From NCBI GenBank assembly GCA_000720845.1, contig JODU01000021.1:62001-126000 (forward strand): a stretch of 64,000 bases of DNA, given 5' to 3'. Below are positions 1 to 7,181 of the stretch, piece after piece (position 1 is the stretch's first letter; each line of letters starts with the position of its first letter). Origin of the DNA: Kitasatospora aureofaciens. GTDB lineage: Bacteria > Actinomycetota > Actinomycetes > Streptomycetales > Streptomycetaceae. The translations under genes were made by a program, and so were the position numbers. The notes beneath the pieces are model-generated. The model had not been told where the DNA came from. It searched no databases and saw only the letters and a list, made by a program, of their open reading frames with translations.

Positions 1-1
1 G

Positions 2-220
2 CGGGTGACCGTGCAGGGCGACGCCGGCGACGGTCCGGCCACGCTCACCCTGGACATCGCCACGGTCCGCGTCGACACCTCCGCCGTCACCGTCACGGGT
101 GGCGGACTCGACGGCGGCCGGACCGACTCCGTCGAACAGGCGGTGCGCCAGGGCACCGAGCGCCTGCGGACGGTCCTGGACGGCGGCACCCCCTCGCCCC
201 AGCCCGCCGACCTGGACTGA
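2..220 (+). CDS. C-terminal fragment of an unrecognised protein
   Basis: This is the 3' end of a gene that begins before the window; the frame is open from the first bases and stops at 218-220. About 72 residues are visible. They alternate short beta-like stretches of Val and Thr with a Gly-rich turn, then a helical segment ending in a Pro-rich tail. I do not recognise the family. The stop is followed by about 110 bp without a gene before the next gene, in the same direction, so the two need not be cotranscribed. Confidence 0.6.
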   Translation, partial: RVTVQGDAGDGPATLTLDIATVRVDTSAVTVTGGGLDGGRTDSVEQAVRQGTERLRTVLDGGTPSPQPADLD

Positions 221-332
221 CCGCGCCGGGCTCCACCACGTCGTGCGCAGATCCGATGAAACCCGGACAGGGTGATCACCGGGCGGCACAATGGTGCGCG
301 ACGGACGGGCGCACGCGCGAAGGAGCCGAGAC

Positions 333-1733
333 GTGAGCGACAGCGATCCCGTGCCCGGCGGGCGCCCCGGCGAGGTCGAGCGGGCCACCGCGCTGACCGG
401 CGAGCTGACCGGACGGGGCGTGCACGGCGTGGTGCTGGCGTACGTCGACACCGCCGGGATCGCCCGGGTGAAGACCGTGCCCACCGCAAGGCTCGCCGCG
501 GCCGCGGCCTGGGGCGTCGGCATGTCGCCGGTGTTCGACACCTTCCTGGCCGACGACTCGATCGTCACCACGGACGTCCTCGGCTCCCCCGACGGCGACC
601 TGCGCCTCTACCCCGACCTCGACCGGCTGACCGTGCTGGCGGCGCAGCCCGGCTGGGCGTGGGCGCCGGTCGACCGGATCACGCAGGAGGGCGCACCGCA
701 CCCGGCGTGCGGCCGCACCGTCCTGCGCCGCACCGTGGCCGGGGCCGCCGAGCGGCACGGCATCACCTTCAGGGCCGCCGTCGAGATCGAGTGGGCCGTG
801 GGCCGGGGCAACGCGGACGGCGACGCGTTCGTCCCGGCGGTGTCAGGACCGGCGTACGGTGCCGCCCGCCAGGTGGAGTTGAGCGACTGCGCCGCCGATC
901 TGCTGGCGGCGCTCGCGGCGCAGGGCGTGGAGGTGGAGCAGTTCCATCCCGAGTACGCGGCGGGGCAGTTCGAGGTCTCGGTGGGCGCGCTCGACCCGGT
1001 GGCGGCGGCCGACCGCAGCGTCCTGGTGCGGCAGACGATCCGGGCGGTGTGCCGGCGGCACGGGCTGCGGGTCTCCTTCGCCCCGGCGGTCCTCGGACAG
1101 GGCGTCGGCAACGGCGGGCACCTCCACCTCTCCGCCTGGCGCGGCGGCGAGAACCTGCACGCGGGCGGCGCGGGCCGGTACGGCATGACCGCCGAGGCCG
1201 AGTCCTTCGTGGCCGGAGTCCTCGGCCACCTCCCGGCGCTCACCGCGATGACCGCGCCGAGCCCGGCCAGCCGGCTGCGGCTGCGCCCCTCGCAGTGGGC
1301 CGGGGTATTCACGGCCTGGGGCCGGGAGACCCGTGAGGCCGCGCTGCGCATCGTCACCGGCACCACCGGGGTCCGCGACCGCGCGGCGAACCTGGAGGTC
1401 AAGCCGGTCGACCTGGCCGCCAACCCGTACCTCGCCCTCGCCTCGGTGATCGCCGCCGGCCTGGACGGGCTCTCCTCGTCGGCGCCGCTGCCCGAGGAGA
1501 CCACCGGCGACCCGGCCCGGCTCGGCGCCACCGAGGCGGCGGCCCGGGGTGTGCGGCGGCTGCCGGTCACGCTCATGGAGTCGGTGGAGGCCTTCCGTGC
1601 CGACGGCGTACTGCGCGAGGCACTGGGTCCGGTGCTGGCCGACGCGGTGATCGCCGTACGGCTGGGCGAGGCGGGGGCGGTCGAAGGGCTGGACGACGAC
1701 GGTGTGGCGGCGGCCTACCGGTGGAAGTACTGA
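333..1733 (+). CDS. Glutamine synthetase-like (gamma-glutamyl-amine ligase) protein
   Basis: A 466-residue glutamine synthetase fold enzyme. Class signatures are in order: the EIE metal motif near residue 150, the NGGHLHLS motif near 265, an LRLRPSQW segment near 320, and KPVDLAANPYLA near 360. These predict ATP-dependent ligation of glutamate, or a related acid, to ammonia or an amine. Sequence and context fit the GlnA-like paralogues of Streptomyces better than the housekeeping GlnA; the amine substrate cannot be read. The GTG at 333 is chosen because AAGGAG lies about 7 bases upstream; earlier in-frame starts give an Arg-rich leader that looks non-coding. The next gene starts one base after this stop, so the two are surely one operon. 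An amidohydrolase plus GS pair recalls the fused architecture of fungal FluG. Confidence 0.85.
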   Translation: MSDSDPVPGGRPGEVERATALTGELTGRGVHGVVLAYVDTAGIARVKTVPTARLAAAAAWGVGMSPVFDTFLADDSIVTTDVLGSPDGDLRLYPDLDRLTVLAAQPGWAWAPVDRITQEGAPHPACGRTVLRRTVAGAAERHGITFRAAVEIEWAVGRGNADGDAFVPAVSGPAYGAARQVELSDCAADLLAALAAQGVEVEQFHPEYAAGQFEVSVGALDPVAAADRSVLVRQTIRAVCRRHGLRVSFAPAVLGQGVGNGGHLHLSAWRGGENLHAGGAGRYGMTAEAESFVAGVLGHLPALTAMTAPSPASRLRLRPSQWAGVFTAWGRETREAALRIVTGTTGVRDRAANLEVKPVDLAANPYLALASVIAAGLDGLSSSAPLPEETTGDPARLGATEAAARGVRRLPVTLMESVEAFRADGVLREALGPVLADAVIAVRLGEAGAVEGLDDDGVAAAYRWKY

Positions 1734-1734
1734 G

Positions 1735-2883
1735 ATGGCCGCCGGGCCCGTGCACGAGCGGCTCGCCGCGCTGGAGCTGGTGGACCACCACTGCCACGGC
1801 GCCGTCACCGGGGACCTGGACCGCGCGGGCTTCGAGTCCCTGCTCACCGAGGGCGAGGCGTGGCCCGGCGTCTCCCCCTTCGACAGCCCCGCCGGCCTCG
1901 CCGTGCGCCGCCACTGCGCGCCCCTGCTGGGTCTGCCGCGCCACTCCCCCGCCGACGTGTACCTGGCCCGCCGGGCGGAACTGGGCGCCGCCGAGGTCGA
2001 CCGGCGGTTCCTGCGGGCCGCGCGCACCGGCGTGTTCTGTGTGGACACGGGGTACGCCCCGCACCGCGTGACCGCCCCGGCCGAGCTGGCCGGGGCGGCG
2101 GGCGCGAGGGCGTACGAGGTGGTCCGGCTGGAGGGCGTCGCGGAGGCGGTGGCGGCGGCCGGTGTCGAACCAGACGCGTACGCGCGGGCGTTCCGCACCG
2201 CCGCGTGGGAGGCGGTACGACAGCCCGGCGTGGTCGGCGTCAAGTCGGTGGCGGCCTACCGCACCGGGTTCGACCTGGACCCGTCCCGTCCCTCGCCCGC
2301 CGAGGTCACCGAGGCGGCCCGGCGCTGGCTCGCGCGCGGCGGCGGCCGGCTCGACGATCCGGTGCTGACGAGACACCTGCTGTGGACCGCCGTGGACCTC
2401 GGGCGGCCGCTGCAACTGCACACCGGGTTCGGCGACGGCGACATCCGCCTGCACCGGGTGGACCCCACCCTGCTGACCGACTGGCTGCACCTGACCGCCG
2501 GCACGATCCCGGTCCTGCTGCTGCACTGCTGGCCCTACCAGCGCCAGGCGGCCTATCTGTCCGCGGTCTTCGAGCGGGTCTACCTCGACGTGGGACTGAC
2601 CCTGCACCACGTCGGCCCCGCGCGGGCGGGCGCGGTCCTCGCGGAGGCACTGGAGATCACCCCGTTCCGCAAGCTGCTCCACAGCTCCGACGCCTATGGC
2701 CTGGCCGAGTTCCACCACTTGGGGGCGCTGGTCTTCCGGCAGGGGCTGGCCGGGCTGCTGCAGGAGCGGCTGGACGCCGACGAGCTGTCCCTCCCGGACG
2801 CGCTGCGCCTGGCCCGCTGGGTGGGGCGGGACAATGCCCGGCGGGTCTACCGGCTGCCCGGTGGTCCGGCGGACGACGGCTGA
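1735..2883 (+). CDS. Amidohydrolase-family protein (FluG N-domain-like)
   Basis: A 382-residue metal-dependent hydrolase of the amidohydrolase-2 type. The metal-binding DHHCHG motif is near residue 20. Later conserved positions are LLHCWPY near 262 and HSSDAYG near 320, as expected for a TIM-barrel enzyme with His and Asp metal ligands. It starts one base after the stop of the glutamine synthetase-like gene, so the two products probably act on linked substrates, for example one making and one splitting a gamma-glutamyl amide. The same two domains are fused in FluG-type proteins. The substrate is not known from sequence. Confidence 0.82.
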   Translation: MAAGPVHERLAALELVDHHCHGAVTGDLDRAGFESLLTEGEAWPGVSPFDSPAGLAVRRHCAPLLGLPRHSPADVYLARRAELGAAEVDRRFLRAARTGVFCVDTGYAPHRVTAPAELAGAAGARAYEVVRLEGVAEAVAAAGVEPDAYARAFRTAAWEAVRQPGVVGVKSVAAYRTGFDLDPSRPSPAEVTEAARRWLARGGGRLDDPVLTRHLLWTAVDLGRPLQLHTGFGDGDIRLHRVDPTLLTDWLHLTAGTIPVLLLHCWPYQRQAAYLSAVFERVYLDVGLTLHHVGPARAGAVLAEALEITPFRKLLHSSDAYGLAEFHHLGALVFRQGLAGLLQERLDADELSLPDALRLARWVGRDNARRVYRLPGGPADDG

Positions 2884-2954
2884 GCGGCGTGGGACGGGTC
2901 ACAGTCCCGGAGCGCCGCCCAGGAAGCACGAACGGCTGAAAGTATGATCAAGCG

Positions 2955-3491
2955 ATGTCTGACATGACCGAAACCACGCCGGGCTGGCTGACGAGCGACG
3001 AACTCGAAATGGCGCGCGCCCGCATGCCGATCCTGTACGTCGAGGCCGTGCCCGTGCGGGTGGACGACAGCGGCGAAGTCACCAGCGTCGGTCTGCTCCT
3101 GCGCATCGGACCGGACGGGACGGTCAGCCGGACGCTGGTCTCCGGCCGGGTGCTGCACCACGAGCGGGTCCGGGACGCCCTGCTGCGCCACCTGGAGAAG
3201 GACCTCGGCCCGGTGGCGCTGCCCCGGGTGCCGGCCTCGCTCCAGCCGTTCACGGTGGCCGAGTACTTCCCGACGCACGGTGTCACGCCGTACCACGACC
3301 CCCGGCAGCACGCGGTCTCGCTCGCCTACGTCGTACCGGTGACCGGTGACTGCCGGCCGCGCCAGGACGCCCTCGACCTGGTCTGGTTCGATCCGCGCGA
3401 GGCCCTGTCCGAGGCGGTGCGCAGCGAGATGCCGGGCGGGCACGGGGTGCTGCTGAAGCAGGCACTGGCGCACGTGGGCTGCGTGGACTGA
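2955..3491 (+). CDS. NUDIX-like protein (DUF4916 type)
   Basis: A 178-residue soluble protein. The central strand-rich part and the segment ending in LVWFDPREAL resemble actinobacterial NUDIX-fold proteins. I do not see a clean catalytic Nudix box (GX5EX7REUXEEXGU), so activity is doubtful. The ATG at 2955 is the first good start; no strong ribosome-binding site precedes it. It is separated by about 70 bp from the amidohydrolase and converges with the mrp operon 20 bp downstream. Confidence 0.65.
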   Translation: MSDMTETTPGWLTSDELEMARARMPILYVEAVPVRVDDSGEVTSVGLLLRIGPDGTVSRTLVSGRVLHHERVRDALLRHLEKDLGPVALPRVPASLQPFTVAEYFPTHGVTPYHDPRQHAVSLAYVVPVTGDCRPRQDALDLVWFDPREALSEAVRSEMPGGHGVLLKQALAHVGCVD

Positions 3492-3510
3492 GCCCGCCCC
3501 CGGCCCGGGG

Positions 3511-3876
3511 CTACTCCTCCCGCCGTTCCTCGTGGCTGAGCTGCGGGTCCAGGTCGTCCCTGAGCAGGCCCCGGGAGCCCGTCTGCCCGGTGCGGTAGGC
3601 GGACCGGGCCACCAGGTGGGAGGCGACCGGGCCGGTGAGGAACTGGAAGAAGACGATGAGCGCGAGGGTGCCCACGTCGGTGCCGTGGCGCAGCCTCAGC
3701 GCCACCCCGGCGAGGGCGAGGAGCATCCCGAGGGTCTGCGGTTTGGTGGCGGCGTGGCTGCGGGAGAGCACGTCGGGGAAGCGGAGCATCCCGATCACAC
3801 CGAGCAGGCACTGCAGGCAGCCGAGGAACAGCAGGACGGTCCCGGCCAGGTCGGCGGCCTCGGCCCAGGCGTTCAC
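3511..3876 (-). CDS. mrpG: Mrp antiporter subunit G
   Basis: A 121-residue membrane protein, the last gene of a six-gene Mrp (Mnh) monovalent cation/H+ antiporter operon. It has three hydrophobic helices and the family core FPDVLSRSHAATKP near residues 35-48. MrpG is required for assembly of the multi-subunit Na+(K+)/H+ exchanger. The GTG start overlaps the stop of mrpF by four bases, like every junction in this operon. The C-terminus is a charged cytoplasmic tail. Confidence 0.9.
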   Translation of the reverse strand: MNAWAEAADLAGTVLLFLGCLQCLLGVIGMLRFPDVLSRSHAATKPQTLGMLLALAGVALRLRHGTDVGTLALIVFFQFLTGPVASHLVARSAYRTGQTGSRGLLRDDLDPQLSHEERREE

Positions 3877-4190
3877 CGGTGGTCCTGCCTGCCGTCCGCC
3901 CGCACGGAGGGCCGGTCGCGTGGGGCGATGAAGCGGGCGATGCCCACCGAGCCGGTGAATCCGAGGAAGGCGAGCACCAGCATCACGGGGAAGTAGAAGG
4001 AGTCGCGGTCGTGGGCGGCCTTGACTCCGATGCCGGCGATGATGAGCGCCGCGGCCACGTCCAGCGCGACGGCGCGGTCCAGCATCGAGGGGCCGTACCA
4101 GATCCGGTACAGCAGCAGTGCGCCGGCGACGAGGATCATCGCGAGCGAGGCGACGAGCAGGGCGTCTTCGACGGCGTGCAGAGTGGTCAC
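3873..4190 (-). CDS. mrpF: Mrp antiporter subunit F
   Basis: A 105-residue subunit with three predicted transmembrane helices and the typical GPSMLDRAVALD loop near residues 33-44. It belongs to the inner-membrane Mrp cation/H+ antiporter complex. It is coupled by four-base overlaps to mrpE upstream and mrpG downstream. Confidence 0.9.
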   Translation of the reverse strand: MTTLHAVEDALLVASLAMILVAGALLLYRIWYGPSMLDRAVALDVAAALIIAGIGVKAAHDRDSFYFPVMLVLAFLGFTGSVGIARFIAPRDRPSVRADGRQDHR

Positions 4191-4786
4191 GACGGGGGCT
4201 CACCTTCCGGTACGGGACGGGCGGCGTCGGCGATGTCCTCGGCTGTGCCGAAGGCGCGGGCGACGAGTTCCTCCATGCGCCATACCTGCCGCTGGGCGCC
4301 CTCGGTCTCGCCGGGTTCGCCCGCGTCGAGGACGTGCAGGAACAGGGTGGCCGTCGAGCGGCGCACCTCGATCACGGAGCCACCGGGGACGTTGGAGACG
4401 GCGACGGCGGTGGCCGTCAGCATGAGGTCGCTGCGCACCCGCAGTGGGACGGCCACGACCGCCGCGTGGTAGGGGCCCTTGGCGAGGATCTGCCGGGTGA
4501 CCTCGACGCTGGAGGAGAACATGTCGTACAGCAGGTAGGCCGCCAGGCGCAGGATTCCCAGGGGGCGCAGCCTGAGGCCGATGTCCACGGCGGGCAGCGG
4601 GAAGGCCAGGCACAGGCAGACCGCCACGAGGACGCCGTTGACGAGGTTGGCCCAGGAGGGGGTGCCCCACAGCAGGATCCAGATGACGGTGAGCCAGCCG
4701 ACGAGCGGCAGGTCGAGCACGCGCCGGCCGCGCCCGACACGGAAGGACCAGCTGTAGGGGGAACGGTCGCGGAAGAGGTCGCTCAC
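4187..4786 (-). CDS. mrpE: Mrp antiporter subunit E
   Basis: A 199-residue subunit. After about 25 polar residues come two hydrophobic helices, then the LLYDMFSSSVEVTRQIL segment and a soluble domain near residue 120 (LTATAVAVSNVPGGS), which is the family hallmark. MrpE supports assembly and full activity of the antiporter. The GTG start is taken from the overlap with the mrpD stop. The C-terminus is somewhat longer than usual and acidic. Confidence 0.88.
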   Translation of the reverse strand: MSDLFRDRSPYSWSFRVGRGRRVLDLPLVGWLTVIWILLWGTPSWANLVNGVLVAVCLCLAFPLPAVDIGLRLRPLGILRLAAYLLYDMFSSSVEVTRQILAKGPYHAAVVAVPLRVRSDLMLTATAVAVSNVPGGSVIEVRRSTATLFLHVLDAGEPGETEGAQRQVWRMEELVARAFGTAEDIADAARPVPEGEPPS

Positions 4787-6420
4787 CGGCCGAGCACCGC
4801 CTCGATGTAGGGGGTACGGGCGAGGAGTTCGGTGGCGGCGGCCTGGGTGAAGGTGGTGAGGGGGCCGCCCAGCACGGTGTACGACAGGCCGAGGGCGACG
4901 GCGGCGCCGGTGGCCGCCGGCATCGGCCAGGGCAGCCGTTTGGTGGTGGTGATGGACTGCCCGAGGAAGCCGGCGGTGACCACGGCGCCCGCGGGCACCG
5001 GCAGTCCGCTCCCCGACCCGGTGGGCCTTTCCTCCTCGTCGTCGCCCGTCTCGTCGTCCTCGGCCGACTCCAGCACGACGCCCTCCTCCTCGGCCCCCGG
5101 TGGTGCGTCGCGCCAGAAGGCGAGGTTCCAGACCTTGGCCATGACGTAGAGAGTGAGCAGGCTGGTGGCGGCGGACCCGGCGACGAGTGCCCAGGCCCAG
5201 CCGCCGCCGTCGGCGACGCCCGCCCGCATCAGGCCGAGCTTGCCGATGAAGCCGGACAGCGGCGGGATGCCCGCGAGGTTCATGGCGGGCACGAAGAACA
5301 GCACGGCGAGCAGCGGCGCCGTCTTCGCCAGGCCGCCCAGGCGGGTGAGTTCCGTGGTGCCGTCGCGCCGCTCGATGAGCCCGGCGACGAGGAACAGGGT
5401 GGTCTGCACGGTGATGTGGTGGGCCACGTACACGATCGCCCCGGCGATCGAACCGCGCCCCGCGAGGGCGATGCCGAAGACCATGAAGCCGATGTGGCTG
5501 ATGAGGGTGAAGGACAGCACCCGCTTCAGGTCGGTCTGGGCGACCGCGCCGAGGATGCCGACGGCCATGGAGGCGAGCGCGGCGAGCATCAGCAGGTCGC
5601 CGAGGCGGTGGCCGGGGAAGAGCAGGGTCTGGGTGCGCAGCATCGAGTACACGCCGACCTTGGTCAGCAGTCCGGCGAAGACCGCGGTGACGGGTGCGGG
5701 GGCGGTGGGGTAGGAGTCGGGCAGCCAGGCCGCGAGCGGGAACACCGCCGCCTTGATCGCGAAGACCGTCAGCAGCATCGCCTCCAGCAGGGTGCGCACC
5801 CCGAGCGGCACCTCCTGCAGCCGCTCGGCGAGCTGGGCGAGGTTCACGGTGCCCGCGACCGCGTAGGTCATGGCGATGGCGATCAGGAAGAGCACCGAGG
5901 AGAACAGCGAGATGATCACGTACGTCGATCCGGCCCGGACCCGGGTCTCGGTGCCGCCGATGGTGAGCAGGACGAAGCTCGCGACGAGCATGATCTCGAA
6001 GCCGACGTAGAGGTTGACGAGGTCGCCGGCGAGGAAGGTGCACGAGACGCCCGCCACGAGGATGAGGTAGGCGGGGTGGAAGACCCCGACCGGCGCCTGG
6101 TCGTCGCGGTCGGCCATGCCCTGGCCCAGCGAGTACACCAGGACGAGCAGGGTGACGGCGCTGGAGACGGTGAGCATCAGACCCGCCAGCCGGTCGGCGA
6201 CCAGGGTGATGCCGACCGGCGGTGCGAAGTCGCCGAGGTGCACGGTGAGCGGGCCGTGGCGGTCGGCGGCGACCATGAGGAGGACGGAGAGCACCAGGAC
6301 CGCGCCGAGCACGGCGATGCTGATGAAGCGCTGGAACCGGTGCAGCCGGGGCCCGATGGCCAGCTTCAGGCCGGTGACGCACAGGGGCAGCAGGACGGGG
6401 AGCGGGACGAGCGCGTTCAC
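4783..6420 (-). CDS. mrpD: Mrp antiporter subunit D (complex I-like)
   Basis: A 545-residue polytopic membrane protein of the NuoM/N-like proton-translocating family with about 14 helices. Conserved pieces include GFEIMLVASFVLL, the Lys/Glu-containing AIKAAVFPLAAWLPDSY near residue 225, and SGFIGKLGLM near 390. It is a core ion-translocating subunit of the Mrp exchanger. An unusual feature is a strongly acidic hydrophilic insert near residues 445-480, in a loop after the mid-protein helices, rich in Glu and Asp. Confidence 0.92.
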   Translation of the reverse strand: MNALVPLPVLLPLCVTGLKLAIGPRLHRFQRFISIAVLGAVLVLSVLLMVAADRHGPLTVHLGDFAPPVGITLVADRLAGLMLTVSSAVTLLVLVYSLGQGMADRDDQAPVGVFHPAYLILVAGVSCTFLAGDLVNLYVGFEIMLVASFVLLTIGGTETRVRAGSTYVIISLFSSVLFLIAIAMTYAVAGTVNLAQLAERLQEVPLGVRTLLEAMLLTVFAIKAAVFPLAAWLPDSYPTAPAPVTAVFAGLLTKVGVYSMLRTQTLLFPGHRLGDLLMLAALASMAVGILGAVAQTDLKRVLSFTLISHIGFMVFGIALAGRGSIAGAIVYVAHHITVQTTLFLVAGLIERRDGTTELTRLGGLAKTAPLLAVLFFVPAMNLAGIPPLSGFIGKLGLMRAGVADGGGWAWALVAGSAATSLLTLYVMAKVWNLAFWRDAPPGAEEEGVVLESAEDDETGDDEEERPTGSGSGLPVPAGAVVTAGFLGQSITTTKRLPWPMPAATGAAVALGLSYTVLGGPLTTFTQAAATELLARTPYIEAVLGR

Positions 6421-7181
6421 CTGGTTCCTTCCGTGCCCGCGCCCCCGGGGTCGTCGGGCTGGTCGGGCGGCGGGTGGCAGGAGTCCTCGCCGGGGAGCGA
6501 GTCGGGCTCGCGGCCGGTCTCCTCGGGGTCGTTGGAGGGCCCGGCGACGCGCGCCGGGGCGGGCCCGGGGCGGCCGGCCGCGTCGGTGGAGCCCAGCTCG
6601 CGGCCTTCCCGGTAGTCCTCGGGGTCGGCACCGAGGATGTCGTTCCAGAGATTCCCGGACACGTCGTTGGCGCGGGCCTGGTAGGCGCGTTCCTCGCGGA
6701 CCCGCCGGCGCAGCCGTCTGCGGGCGGCGCGGTAGCGCGCGCGCTGTTCGGCGTCGGCGCCGCCGTCCTCGGCGCGGGCCTCGCGGTAGCGGTCGCGGAG
6801 TTCGCCGCGCCGGTCGAGGAACTCGGCGCGCAGGGCGACCAGCCGGTCCTCGGTGTCGTCGCTGATCTCGTCGGAGCCGGTGACCTGGTGGCTGCGGTAG
6901 GCCATGGCGAGCAGGAAGGCGGTGGTGGCGAGGGTGATGACGATCGCGGTCAGAGCGATGGCCTGGGGCAGCGGGTCGGTGACGCGGTTGCGGATGATGT
7001 GCGGGTAGAGCAGCGGTGCGTCGCCCGCGCTGCCGGTGGCGGCGAGGACCAGCAGGTTGACGCCGTTGCCGAGGACGACGGCGCCGAGCAGGATCCGGGT
7101 CAGGGAGCGGGTCAGCAGCAGGCTGGCGCCGACGGCGTTGAGGACGGCGGCCGCCACCAGCAGGGACAGGCTCACGGTCAT
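6417..7181 (-). CDS. mrpC: Mrp antiporter subunit C with long charged C-terminal extension
   Basis: The first ~115 residues are a standard MrpC/NuoK-like subunit with three helices and the GNGVNLLVLAA and DPLPQAIALTAIVI signatures. The protein is 254 residues, about twice the usual length. The extra ~135 residues are hydrophilic, first Arg/Glu-rich and probably helical (EFLDRRGELRDRYREAR), then Pro/Gly-rich and acidic. This tail must be cytoplasmic and has no function I recognise. Start ATG 7181 overlaps the mrpA stop as ATGA. Confidence 0.88.
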   Translation of the reverse strand: MTVSLSLLVAAAVLNAVGASLLLTRSLTRILLGAVVLGNGVNLLVLAATGSAGDAPLLYPHIIRNRVTDPLPQAIALTAIVITLATTAFLLAMAYRSHQVTGSDEISDDTEDRLVALRAEFLDRRGELRDRYREARAEDGGADAEQRARYRAARRRLRRRVREERAYQARANDVSGNLWNDILGADPEDYREGRELGSTDAAGRPGPAPARVAGPSNDPEETGREPDSLPGEDSCHPPPDQPDDPGGAGTEGTR

